Below are positions 22,024 to 33,467 of a stretch of 64,000 bases of DNA, in pieces (the stretch's first letter is position 1; each line of letters opens with the position of its first letter). The notes under the pieces are model-generated. The model worked only from the letters and a program-made list of their open reading frames with translations. It was not told the DNA's origin and searched no databases. The stretch covers positions 10,788,001-10,852,000 of the forward strand of contig NC_064218.1 in NCBI RefSeq assembly GCF_023101765.2. The letters run 5' to 3'. Source of the DNA: Spodoptera frugiperda (lineage: Eukaryota; Arthropoda; Insecta; Lepidoptera; Noctuidae). A program made the translations under genes and the position numbers.

Positions 22024-22108
22024 CTGTCGCACTCAGTGACAATTTTGCATTGAAAACAATTTGCTAAGAAATGGGTTAAGTAACCATTACATGAATCTGA
22101 GTACGGGG
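22024..22108. repeat. MITE, CTGCCGTACTCAGAG family
   Basis: Terminal words ctgtcgcactcag and ctgagtacggggg with 'aagtaaccatt' inside. Related copies at 22294-22365 (one end only), 29678-29782 and 58024-58146. Confidence 0.6.
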
Positions 22109-22293
22109 GATAGTCTGTTATAATAGGGTAGATAGTACTGAGTGAGTGTACCTTTAATATACCCACTTTTGATTGCCAATGTGAATCTATTATTGCTAAA
22201 TAATGAACAATTATTGAGAATTTTGTAGACATAAGAACCCTTTTTTTACCAAATACAATTAAAAAGATCAGAAACAATATCATTCAACTACTA

Positions 22294-22365
22294 ACCGCCG
22301 TACTCAGAGTCATTTAATGGTTACTTAACCCAGTCCTAAGCAATTGTTTTCAATACAAAGTCGTT
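22294..22365. repeat. MITE half copy, CTGCCGTACTCAGAG family
   Basis: 'accgccgtactcagagtcat', 'ttaatggttacttaaccc', 'caattgttttcaatacaaag'. It is inverted relative to 22024-22108. Confidence 0.55.
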
Positions 22366-22741
22366 ACTAAAGAATAGTTTATGTACTCATTCAATAATGT
22401 CTCTTAGTAGGACAGTAAGACTATTTGTTCTATACTCTCTCTAAGCTGAATCGAATGGTATATTTACGTTCAATACTAGTATCTACACATTCTACGCTGT
22501 AGTATTCACATACATAATATAATTAGCATGTTATTTAATTCTCAGACTTCCTACTTGAAACGTGTTTGCAATATATATTGTGTTAGTCGGTCTGTCGGTA
22601 TTAGCGCATGTAAATGTTAGATATTGTTAATTATTATACTTGTCTTCATTTGTTGCGTAATTATTGCCAGTAGTCTTCCTTAGCGGCTACCCTATTGATC
22701 TTTAGTTTTATTGCATATAATGATTCCATTAGCTATTTGTA

Positions 22742-22908
22742 CCTTTAGTACACGTAAAACAAACGCTTTACGTGTAAATTAATAGAAGCGTGAGCGCATT
22801 CGGCGTTCTGATTTGCTGGCTCGAATAAACCATCCAATCACAGCGTCGAACGCGCTTTCATTTCGATCTCCTTAAACGTAAAACCAACTCGTATTAAGGT
22901 TACAGTAG
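22742..22908. repeat. Palindromic MITE, GCGTTCGG family
   Basis: 'gagcgcattcggcgttctga' and inverted 'tcacagcgtcgaacgcgct', ending 'aaacgtaaaaccaactcgta'. Confidence 0.7.
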
Positions 22909-23472
22909 AATCATCAGTAGTTATTACTTTTTTCACATATCTTTTGTAGTCTTCTTGAAGGTAGATAGAAAAAATAATTTTTAGTTCTACCTACTCAGTC
23001 CGTTACGTTTTGAATTATTCATTTTGAAATACCCAGATTTTTCTTAAAATAGTTTTTTCATTCTCTCTTCTATCATTCCACTGTTTTTTTCGTAATGAAT
23101 CCTCATTTAAGCCATTCATAGGTTGTTCTTTTCGTCTATCTTTTAAAGCATAGTACTTAGTAAATAAGTATCTGACGAAAAGAGGGTATACGTAATTAAT
23201 TATCTCACCTCACATACGGTGGAAATGTACATTCATTGTATTAAAACCTTTTTAAATATTAAATGAAGGCTGTTGATTACATATTATGTGTGTACTTAGT
23301 ATATATTTACACACGTTTTACTGCATTCTGCATATTGCTTGTATGAGCATTAAATTGTTTAAAATTGTTCTGACTTGTTCAAATATACGTATTTGAGGAC
23401 AACTGTGTATTTCTCAATTGTGTGGTTCTTGCTTCTTCTTACTTATTGTGTGTAAAGATAAAACAGTACGAG

Positions 23473-23627
23473 TTTAGTACGAGTTTACCTTACGTTAATC
23501 GAAAACGAAACGAGAGCGCGTTCGGCGCTCTGATTGGCCGACGCGAATGAACTAACCAATCAAAGCGCCGAACGCGCTCTCGTTTCGATCTCCTTAAACG
23601 TAAAACAAACTCGGATTAAGGCTATTG
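23473..23627. repeat. Palindromic MITE, GCGTTCGG family, best copy
   Basis: The arms 'gaaacgagagcgcgttcggc' and 'gccgaacgcgctctcgtttc' pair perfectly. Outer parts 'gtacgagttt' and 'aaactcggattaagg' also correspond. Confidence 0.8.
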
Positions 23628-23660
23628 ATATTACCATTTTCGATTTACTAAGGATGTTAG

Positions 23661-23806
23661 TACTGTAAAATGGGGTGAATAGGGATCGAGAGGTGAATAG
23701 AGACAGAAGAGGGGTGAATAGGTATAGGGAAATTCTTCATAGTATCTATTCACCCCTCTTCTGTCCTTATTCACCTCTCGATCCCTATTCACCCCGTTTT
23801 ACTGTA
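23661..23806. repeat. Foldback MITE, near-perfect arms
   Basis: Left arm 'ggggtgaatagggatcgaga' and right arm 'tctcgatccctattcacccc' are exact complements. Pairing extends through 'ggtgaatagagacagaagag' with one or two mismatches. Ends tactgtaaaa / ttttactgta. Confidence 0.8.
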
Positions 23807-24164
23807 GCGTTTTTTGTGTTTAGACAAAGTACGAAAATATACTGCCAAGGCAGAATTTATGCGGTCTATTGTAGCTGGTCGTTTTCAGACTGTACCTTAT
23901 AAAAATGTAGTTTAGGTGACAATGAAGTCTATTCGGTGTATCTATTAATGTAGGTAGGTATATAGATGTTTGTTACAAAACGTCAGATGAATAGTAAAAA
24001 GCGTGGAGGTAGTTGCAATAATGATGATTCTATATTTTTTGTTTAATTACATCATAACTTATGTCTAGATTAAAGAGAAGTATTATACGTATAGGTACTA
24101 TATTATAGTATTTTGTGCATACGTCAACATCATAATTTCAACTTTGAGTTTTTTCCTCTCATTA

Positions 24165-24360
24165 GGTCCCCACAGTGGAAGGTGTTAGACCACAAATAAA
24201 CGATCGATCGGAACCGTCACCGTACCGTCAGTTTGGTCCGGCGGTCCGGCAGTATCCGTTGAAAATGTGTGGCGGCCCGTGCGCCTCACGATCGAATATG
24301 GTTCGGAGCGCACCAAGTTCGTGGACCGGCCCGAACCAAGTTCGATCGTCTGTGAGTACT
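24165..24360 (+). other. GC-rich island in the kinase intron, unexplained
   Basis: A short stretch far richer in G+C than its surroundings, with repeated 'ggtccgg', 'ggtccggc' and 'accaagttcg' words (the last twice, near 24315 and 24338), ending near a gtgagt. An open frame of 67 codons crosses it, but I recognise no domain. It could be a transposon fragment or an unrecognised exon. Confidence 0.3.
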
Positions 24361-25616
24361 TTTAAAAATACATTATAGTAGGTAAAGTTTACCCTTGAGA
24401 TTAAAATAGTATATATTGTATATAGCATATCCAAATTGTAGAATATTATTTTTCCCTATTTAACATCGCGATTGTTATCCTCTAAAGGGCTGGTGATGGA
24501 TGGACTTATAATATAACGTGGGTTAAAACCATTTCTTGCATGTGTATGTACATTATTACCAACTTAGAATGTCGACAAAAATATGATGTTGATCCGTGTA
24601 TGTTTTTATTAAGCAAAAAACTCTAGCTTTTATCTTGCGACCTCCAACTTATTAGTAGGTCCATCTATATATAGTCCTCTATTTAGACGACTACAAGATT
24701 ATACAACTTCTCGGAAGGTAGATCTAAAATAACGTTTGGTAAAAAACTAAACCGAATACCTCTTGTCTCCTTTTCTCACGTGCAGTGCTAGAAAGGGACG
24801 GATACATTCCGGTATTTAGGTCAGCGTCTCGTGATTTTTTATTTGTTTTCCTTTGAACGCTTTGAAGAGGAAGCTTTAACTGGATTTTAGAGAGAATAAA
24901 AATTGTCGAAACTGCCGAATTACTCGTAGTTGTTGACAAATTGAACAATGGCCATGACAGGTCGTTGTGGCCTGGGCCAACGAGCCCAAGGCCACCGGGG
25001 GCCATTGAATCTATTGGCATAATACAATGGAATTAGGGCGCCACAACCTAGCGGAAAATTCTCTGACCGTGGTTGATTTTTTTGTGAAAACAGTCGCATT
25101 GTGGTTTCTAATCTATACATTTTTTTTAATTTACGTCATTGAGTACCAATATTTTTACGTGCTTGTGTTACGCACGGGTACCTACACGAGGCTTCAAATT
25201 ATACAAAATTGCGTTATAAGTATTTGAGGTTAGAATTCGAATTTGAATGCCAATAAGTAGTTATAAGATACCGTTTAAAGTAAAATGTTGAGGGTGGTTA
25301 TAGGACATAGGACAAAAGGAAATATATTTAAAGAAGGTGGGTTCTGTACTTTCAAATGTGTTATACTAACGACATCTTTAGACTAGTTGGAAAAACTGTA
25401 AGGTTTGGATTTAGAATAGTACCCACGGCGTTCGGTTGGGTTTTCACATAACATTTTTTTTAAACATTTTATAACTACATTTTAATAGAGCTATTGAAGA
25501 ATTTTTATTAAAAAATCTAAAACACTGTAACCGTTTTGTGTGTAATTGAGCATCACACGTTAATGATACAACTAAACTGTATTTATCTTCTGAATACTTA
25601 GTACATGTTTGTGGAG

Positions 25617-25660
25617 TAATTGAAATAAATTGCTCTGGCTTTGACCTTAAACTCTGGTAA
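25617..25660 (+). repeat. TTTGAC-tailed short repeat, tail
   Basis: 'aattgaaataaattgctctggctttgacctt' resembles the fuller tails at 29950-30035, 48825-48890 and 51500-51577. Confidence 0.45.
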
Positions 25661-25862
25661 TGATAGGAAGTGTGTAATGTAGGCGCAGTGGTTAGATTGT
25701 AACACGCTAGTACCGTCCTAAGAAGGAACAGCTACATTATTGTCATAATATACTTCGTGTCACTCGTGGAGGCTTGGAGATTTAACACGTTTTTCATGCA
25801 AGAAGGCGCGAATTTGAACCATACCAACGTGATTTTTTCTGTGTTATTTATGTACTTTCTAA

Positions 25863-25999
25863 CGCCCGAATACTCAAATGTTACAAAATTTTAAGTTGTA
25901 CTTAAATATCGTGCTATCACCGTCATTTTATAAATAATTGATAGTGATAAAACTACATTTGACAGCGTCTTAAAATTGAGTAGCGTTTGAGTATTCGGA
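25863..25999. repeat. Element with short inverted ends
   Basis: 'gcccgaatactcaaatgtta' at the left and 'gtagcgtttgagtattcgga' at the right are near reverse complements, about 137 bp overall. Confidence 0.6.
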
Positions 26000-26098
26000 C
26001 ATAAGATTATTTACACCGCATTGACAAACGATTAAGAAAAATATCTGATGATCTACATAATCTTCGAATTTATCTAGCTAATTTCCTAGAAATAGGTC

Positions 26099-26148
26099 TG
26101 CCGTCATCAGACTTTTACGTTATTTGACGTAAAAGTCTGATGACGGCA
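26099..26148. repeat. Perfect 22-bp hairpin
   Basis: The arms tgccgtcatcagacttttac(gt) and (ac)gtaaaagtctgatgacggca are exact complements around a 6-nt loop. Confidence 0.75.
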
Positions 26149-27057
26149 TAACGCACTATTTCATACAGCAATCATAGAAAATATCGTTTCGACGTTTCGA
26201 TAAAAGTATTGAATTTTACTAGTAGGAAACTAGACTATTGTCACTTGGTTCTTGATGATGATTAAAAAACTATTATACCTAAGTACTTACCTAGATTATA
26301 GATAACTGATAGTTATTTTTCATGACTATAGTAAACATGGTACGTGACAGTTATTAAAGAAGTAATTACATTAACGTGACAAATATTTTACTCGTGTCCC
26401 ATCTACACATGGGCAATAAAGTTGTAAGTCATGAAAGTCGTGAAAAAAACGACGTGAACTATTAAGTAGAAATAATTTATATACTATGTAACAATTGGAT
26501 ACAAACGTTATCCAAATAAATGTATGAAGACCTTATTGTTTTATAAATACCTATATGTATACATATTTTTACTTAAATGTTGCTTCCCCCACTCAGGTGT
26601 GTTATTATCGGTCGATAATGCATTTTGTATCAAAATGTATTATCAGTCATGTAGTTATACACTGCTACGATAATAAGTCAATAATATAAACGTCGCAAGA
26701 AGTAGGACGTTGCGTTTTTCCGTCCTGCGATATTCTGATATGCGTTCTAGAATGTTTTGTACTGAAGTATACGTATTCAATTTAAAGGCAGAGATAGCCA
26801 AGTCAAGATATTTTAAACCTACAAAAGTTTTCAATATATTTTTAGAAGCATTTAATTAACAGGTAAAGTATAATATGTATAAGTATGTAAATATGTGTGT
26901 GTGAAGTGGAATGATACAACCATGAAGTAGATTTTTATCTTCAACCGATTGAGCTGTTTTTTTGCATGACTATAAATGATAAGCTACAGAAAAGTTTGAC
27001 TTTAAAATGTTTTTAGTAATACAACTTCACTTCAAACGCAATAAAGTATAACCTATC

Positions 27058-27175
27058 TTCAAAGCCCGAGTGAATAGGTTGCTTATGGGCAGACGTGCTC
27101 CATCGTAAGCCGCATCATCACTTGCCATCAGGCGAGAAAGCGGCCAAATGTCGGCCCATTAAACATTTGAAAATC
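27058..27175 (+). mobile_element. 5'-truncated copy of the CR1/Jockey-like LINE, 3' end
   Basis: 'cgagtgaataggttgcttat' and 'gggcagacgtgctcc' repeat the last codons of the LINE at 38876-41434, followed by its 3' UTR (cgcatcatcacttgccatca). Confidence 0.75.
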
Positions 27176-27338
27176 GATTAACATAAAAGTAGTCTATGTG
27201 TGTCTGTATCTACGCAGCGAGACATCCCATTAGATATGTAGATATAGTACGAACATTTGTTTGTAGCGCCGCGGTACACGAGTACCGAGTCCGTATTTAC
27301 TTAAAAAATATACGTTCAAGGCCACGTTGTACAGAGGA

Positions 27339-27434
27339 CTTAGTGCAAGTTTGTGTTACGTAGAGCGAGATTGAAACGAGTTCCCGTTCGGTGCTCTGAT
27401 TGGCCGGCTGTAAAAGCAACTCGTACTAAGCCCC
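27339..27434. repeat. Palindromic MITE, GCGTTCGG family, degraded
   Basis: 'gaaacgagttcccgttcggt', 'gctctgattggccgg', end 'aactcgtactaag'. Shorter than other copies. Confidence 0.55.
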
Positions 27435-28411
27435 CTGAACGAGGAGCATGTGATCAGTAGGACAACTCCAGTTCTCGAATGCGAAGTTTCGTTTAACCTT
27501 CGGCCGTAAGTTTTATTGATGTACTAATAGAATTACTGGAAATAACGTTTTATTTTCAATATCATAGCATAACCTATATATTTATCTTCATTTCATTCGA
27601 TCATTTTTGTTCACAAAGGTTCGCAATAAATGGAATTGTAGTACGAAATCTACGAAGTTTCGGACGAAACTTCGTTTTTCATTGAATTAGAGTAGGCCTC
27701 CTGACCCGGACGTTATTTGTCAAACACCATTCGTGCTGTCATTGTAACGAAGTTAGATAGTTATCAGCCATTATACAGGTCGGTGTATAGGCATACTAGG
27801 TACCTGGAATTGTTATGAAGGTGACATACTGCACCTTCCGTAAGACAAGAGCTGAGGTGCTAGATATCATTAATATTTTTCAGGACAGCCATTTTAAGGT
27901 TTTTATAGGAACTTTGGCATATGTAACTCATTTTCGGAAATTTTAGCACTTCGATCCATGTCTTATCGAAAGTGCGATATACTTAAGTATTGATAAGAGT
28001 TTTTTTATCGATATGACATTTTAGCACCTAGTAATAAAATGTAAAAGGTTTGTCATCTCAGTGCAATACACAGAGATAGGTTTAGGTATGATCTGAAATA
28101 AGTAGATGATGATTGTCATGTATTTTTTATCACAGTGACGCGTGTGAAACAGCTTTTATGTAAATATTTTTTTGGAGTTGCTCATAAAAATAAGTTAATT
28201 TGGTTCTGTTTGCATTTTGCGTGGTTTCTGTTATCTCGAAAACGTTACTGTTACGTAAATCCAAAATATGTAATAATAGAGTTTATTGTACAGTGTGATA
28301 CTGATAAAAGTGTGATTAGATTATTATTTTATATCTGAAGGTTTTATTACTGCATGCCTACATACTACATTGCAACAGTGTGTAAAGTAAAATTTAGTAA
28401 GAATTTAATAA

Positions 28412-28809
<398 letters not shown>

Positions 28810-28927
28810 AAAAAACCATATCTACCCACAAAACACATTTCTCTATACATATACCTACCTCAAACTTTTCATCCCACCAAGTACCTTATGACAGTTAGAT
28901 TCTGATGGCTTTACCTTATTATTCCAG

Positions 28928-29158
28928 AATGGCGTCCTGCAGCAGATTGTGGTGGACTACCAGACCGTGCACAGCGGCTGCCCAGTCACCGACCTGCTGT
29001 ACCTGGAGTTCCTCGGCACAGACCAGGCGTTCCGCAAGAAGCACCACAATCGCCTCTACGACTACTACTTCTCCGAACTCACTAAGGCGTTGGACCGGTT
29101 CGACATCGACGTGAACAAGGTCTACCCCAGGGAGACGTTTGAGAAAGAAATTAAGGAA
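28928..29158 (+). CDS. EcKinase-like shared exon 2 (DYQ exon)
   Basis: 77 codons between an acceptor (ttattattccag, ending 28927) and a donor (GTAAGT from 29159), phase 0 at both ends. It begins N-G-V-L-Q-Q-I-V-V-D-Y-Q-T-V, supplying the metal-binding D (D-Y-Q) that follows the catalytic loop in this family. Then comes CPVTDLLYLEFLGTDQ, the family's conserved 'P..DL.Y...' helix, and the tail helices. Its G+C content is much higher than the flanks. It is the only such exon seen downstream of G1 and G2, and both fit it in frame, giving R-R-V|N-G-V. A SINE-bearing repeat ends shortly upstream. Confidence 0.88.
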
Positions 29159-29677
29159 GTAAGTCATTTTTTCCTTTAGTTATGTAGGTACTTGTTTCTC
29201 TTCCAAATTATTCCTCTGGTGTTGCGGGTGTCCGAAGCGGGGTTAATCCCTTACCACCAGGGTCATCTGATAATGACCACCTTAAAAAGCCACTTATTCG
29301 TAAAAAAAAGCTTGCTGCAATACTGGCGAGAGTATAAAAAGACAAAAATAAACCTTAAATCAATGGCACATAAGTTCTTGTATGTTATAATTGATAATCC
29401 ATTAGCACAGTCTAGAAAAGATAAAGAAGTCTGTTGTCTGTCGTTCTGTCCAGTTCTTAATAGAAGGTAATCAATCATTCGTACTGACTCTAATAAATAA
29501 CAAAAAAACTATGGTGTTACCTTGAGCTTGAAAGAGAAGAATATAAAGCGTAACATACAATTATTATAATTGTAATTTCCTGATTATGTAAATCACACTT
29601 AGATTTTTCATGAACATGAAATAATATATATATCGTAGCAGTGAATGATTTTGCAGGTTTAATTTTAAACACACTTC

Positions 29678-29782
29678 CTGCCGTACTCAGAGCCATTAAA
29701 TGATTACTAAAACTATTCCGTAGTAACGATTTTGTTCCGAACACATTGGCAAGTGACTGTTAAATGACTGTGAGTACGGCGG
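29678..29782. repeat. MITE, CTGCCGTACTCAGAG family
   Basis: Left end ctgccgtactcagagccatt, right end aaatgactgtgagtacggcgg: near-perfect inverted ends in intron 2 of the kinase gene. Confidence 0.7.
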
Positions 29783-29949
29783 TTATTCTTCAAACGAGAG
29801 AGTGATAATTTTGAAATTGATACACTCACTTTTCACCCGTTGTAATTGGTACATAATATAAGTTCTATCGTAGTAATAACTAGAGGTGACTGTGTTTTGC
29901 CAAACAAGAAAAAATGGTTCTACATTACTTGTTACTGATATCTATCTAT

Positions 29950-30035
29950 TGACGTTTCAAAAGTGCCTTATTTGACGTTTCAAAAGTGCCTTATTTAGGA
30001 TTAATTGAAATAAATGCTTTGACTTTGACTTTGAC
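29950..30035 (+). repeat. TTTGAC-tailed short repeat next to exon 3
   Basis: 'gacgtttcaaaagtgcctta' (twice in tandem) then 'ggattaattgaaataaatgc' and a gactttgactttgact tail. The tail ends about 25 bp before the exon 3 boundary. Confidence 0.6.
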
Positions 30036-30060
30036 TAATTATACAATGTTCTAATTCCAG

Positions 30061-30243
30061 ATGTACAGTGTAGCCCTAACTATCGCGATGGTGGTGCTGC
30101 CGCTGGTGCTGGTGGACACGGAGCGCGCCCCCCTCATGAGCGAGATCGAAGGAGTCAACGACTTCGCCATCAAGCCCTCGCAGCTGTTCGCCACCCGGTT
30201 CAGGGAACTCGTCAGCGACTGCATCGAGTGGGGAGGTCTATAA
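30061..30243 (+). CDS. EcKinase-like shared last exon 3
   Basis: 60 codons plus stop (TAA 30241-30243) after acceptor ttctaattccag. Phase 0, joining exon 2 as F-E-K-E-I-K-E|M-Y-S-V-A-L. It encodes a hydrophobic helix (ALTIAMVVLPLVLVDTE) and a final amphipathic helix (RFRELVSDCIEWGGL), matching the usual C-terminal end of the family. The internal ATG at its start is just a codon, not a translation start. Confidence 0.85.
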   Translation: MYSVALTIAMVVLPLVLVDTERAPLMSEIEGVNDFAIKPSQLFATRFRELVSDCIEWGGL

Positions 30244-30621
30244 CGACACTTTTAGATAATTTAATGACCAATACTTAACTTTGACATAAAATTATTAATT
30301 AATGAATTATAATTCCCAAAATAATTGTTCGTTATACAATATCTTTTGCTAGTATAGTTGATGCACCCATTCTGCTCCATTTGTTAATCAGGTTCCCATT
30401 CTATTTCCCATAATGTTGTTTTTTGTCATTTGACATAACTATACAGGTATAATTTTTTTGACATCAATATTTGCTATAATTGACATTTTCTATAATTGAC
30501 ATTTGCTATAATTGTTTTTGGTATAATTTGCTGTACCTTGTCCTTACACATAGCGTTTTAGTAAATATATATCACTATGTGAAATGACTGGGTGTCAGTA
30601 CGTTAAGCTTATCTACACTTA

Positions 30622-30627
30622 AATAAA
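30622..30627 (+). terminator. Candidate poly(A) signal of the plus-strand kinase gene
   Basis: AATAAA about 380 nt after the stop. Other A/T-rich hexamer variants lie nearby, so the choice is tentative. Confidence 0.3.
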
Positions 30628-31889
30628 CTACGGTTCAAATAAATTATGCCTGTGACTAACTTGTTATGTATATGTTATGTTACACACTTAAATATTAATG
30701 TGATTTAATGGGAACCTCGCTAAGTCCATGTTACAGGCTTGCTTTGTGCTTAGGACCTTTTTTAAAATTACGCTCTGGACATATATAATTATTAAATTGA
30801 CCAATATTTTTTATGTTAATTAGAAATATCATGGCTAAGATAAGGTTTCTTTATTGCTATTTAAATGTATCATATGTAATTAAACGTTATTTCAATGGCA
30901 GTTTGGCTCTGGTTAAGCGATAATTTGAAACAATAATAATTATGTGACGAGTATTATTTTAGTTAACATAACAATAGTTTTAAATAATGTATTGATATTT
31001 TATTGATTGTGATAATTATAATAATTTATATTTTTCATTCTTTCTGAACGGAAAGAATTAATGATTATAATTAAAACGATATTTAAGGTGGCAGTTGACA
31101 TAATGTGATCGATTTTAAATCTAAATGTAAGAGTACTGTTTTACTCGTAGAAAACCTTGCAATAGAAGATAAATTTAATTGAAAATAATGGCTTACTCGC
31201 GTGAAATATTCGGGATAAAACTATACTAGTTTGGTTCAGGTGAGTGAGACGTAGTTTTCAATTATACAGTACGTATAACATTATTATACAAAAATTAGAG
31301 CTGCAAAAATTGTAAAAGAAGAGGAACATTTGAGCACATCATGTATACCAATGAAATGAATATATTTACATATATTGAAAGGTTTTGTACCAATAAAACA
31401 TATAGTACATAAACTATCACCTAGAAAATAATTTTATTCATATTATACAAACATTTGACTACAATTTTGATTAGTTTTTAAATATTTTAGTTACCATTCT
31501 TCTTGACATTACGGCTGGAATCAAATAGATGGACCGTTTTTTTAATTAAATTTTGAAAATTGAACTTTGTGATGAACCTTTTTTGTTTTTTTTTTATGTG
31601 ATACAGAAAGTTATGCGTCAAACCGACTGGGGTACACATTATACCTGTTTTATGTATTAATATTTTTATTTTAATATCAAAACAAACTAGTAGGTGAGAC
31701 GCTGATTATTCTGTGAGCCACAAATTAATGTTAGAAGTAAGTTATAAGGAGACGAAATGTGATGTTCACGTTTATTTGTACCTAAATATATTATACATAG
31801 TTTAATGTTAATGAATTTCTTGCGATAAATAAATAATTATGATGGTCATTGTTGATTGTTTTATTTTAAGGTTTAGAATTTGTTTTATA

Positions 31890-32107
31890 CTTAATAGGAT
31901 GGCGTTTGGCAACCATCTCGCCTGGTGGTGAGCTATGATGTGGCCGATGGTGGAGCACGCCTATCTATAAGAACTGGGTCACTAGGCACTTGAAGACAAC
32001 CAAGTTGTATTTTGTAAGAAACACAGACTCCGGCAAGAAGTTCCATTCTTTAGCGGTTCGCATACGGAAACTTGAAGCAAAACGCTTCGTGCGAATTGGT
32101 TGCATTT
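31890..32107 (-). mobile_element. 5'-truncated copy of the CR1/Jockey-like LINE, 3' end
   Basis: Antisense to 'ggaactccttgccggagtct' and 'cacgaagcgtttcgcttcaag' of the LINE ORF end at 38876-41434, then its 3' UTR with a degraded tail. Confidence 0.7.
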
Positions 32108-32477
32108 AACAAGGATTTGTTTTAAATCCATAACACTGGCGTAACTGGAATGTACTTACTAGGGTAATCTCCTCGAAGAGTTACGTGGGTAGGTATAACA
32201 GAATTAAATTATACAATAAAATTATCTTGATCCTTATTTTTATTACCCTTTGACAGTATTCATATTTAAAATCGTATTTACTACCTAATTTAAATAATTT
32301 AGGCTTGGGGTATAATTAATCCATGAAGATTTATGAAAGTATATTTCCAGAGTAACTTTTAAACACAAATAGCAATATTTATTACGACGAATACTACCGA
32401 AAACGGATAGCGCCTGCGTTATGTATCTGCGACTTTTTTATACTGTAGTGATTTTACATATTTTTTATGGCAGGTGT

Positions 32478-32640
32478 TTTTTAAATGGGGTAAAATCATC
32501 CAATGATTTCTCTCACCTTGGGTGAGGCGAGAGAGAGTTTCAGACTCTTACTGAGTAAAGACCACCCCGTTCCTACTCCTTTTCTAGGAGCCGGAGCCCC
32601 GGTAAACCCGCTAAGTAGTCTGCACTAAGCAGCAGGTAAC
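32478..32640 (-). repeat. D-family repeat
   Basis: 'aatcatccaatgatttctct', 'caccttgggtgaggcgagag', 'gactcttactgagtaaagac', 'ggagccggagccccggtaaa': reverse complement of the LINE 3' UTR. Confidence 0.7.
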
Positions 32641-33158
32641 CTATTACCTCCTGGGTAGTCCGTAGAAAATAATATGCCTAGGATATTTCTTTCTTTTGAC
32701 CATGCTACCACACTGGTGAAACGACGTGTAATTGTGCAGATAAATGAATAGGTACAGATATTGTAATTGACTTACGAAAAACCAATAGCAATATGTTGAA
32801 TGTTGATAAGTTGCGGTTGTTTTTTTCAAGACGGCCGTTATAGTACGTAAATTCAGTTAATATTTCTTTAGTTGTAATTAACCGATTGAGTAAGTATTAT
32901 TACTTAAAACAAGGAAATAGGTACGGGGTGATGTTTGTGCGATGTAGAACTTGTTTTGTCTATCGTTAAATATGACTAATTTAATGTCAGAAGTCGGACT
33001 TCTGGCATTTGTCATGTTAATTTTTGAAAATTAATGTGCGTCGCCACATTATTATTAATTTTCATTTAAATAGAAATATATATTCATAAATTCAGTTAAA
33101 AAAAATATCTTGTTGGTTGAGCAGTCATAGAATATTTATTCCATAAATTATAGCGTAT

Positions 33159-33390
33159 CGTTACGCCTTCCTATACCCTATATAGGCGTAGGCAGAGGTG
33201 CACATTAACACCCACGTTTCACCAGATATGAGACAGGTCCCATGTAATGTAATGGATGAGCCTTTCGCCTTTTACCGGACACAATTCCAGTGTGCATTGT
33301 TAATGAGTGTTTTAAAAACTGGAAAATACACCAACCATCATTTCTTTGTCCGAGCCGAGAATCAAATTCGGGACAATGCTACTGAGCAGT
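33159..33390 (-). repeat. SINE family A, diverged
   Basis: 'cgttacgccttcc', 'ggcgtaggcagaggtgcaca', 'aggtcccatgtaatg', 'ccggacacaattccag', then 'gccgagaatcaaattcggga' (degraded B box, antisense). Confidence 0.6.
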
Positions 33391-33467
33391 GTACGTACTT
33401 AGGTTTTGACCTACCTAAGTAGGTAGGTAGGTAGCCCGGTCACCAAGGTGAGTGGAACCGGCGAGAG

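Larger units (their letters stand above)
21582..22640 (+). repeat. Intronic half of the tandem duplication (copy 2)
   Basis: Matches 18193-18940 after G1: 'gtaagcatccgtcatRttatta', 'caatttacaaaagaaaatat', 'gagcgagcgtatcYgtgtg', 'gtatctacacattctRcgct', 'cggtattagcgcat'. MITE insertions near 22024-22108 and 22294-22365 are not in copy 1. Confidence 0.7.
30628..33158. other. Intergenic region after the kinase gene
   Basis: Mostly AT-rich with no exon seen. Contains an antisense LINE 3' fragment (31890-32107) and an antisense D-family copy (32478-32640). Confidence 0.5.

Noticed and set aside
28135..28338. 67-codon plus-strand frame before exon 2
   Set aside because: AT-rich, no kinase similarity, and exon 2 already joins G1/G2 in phase without it.
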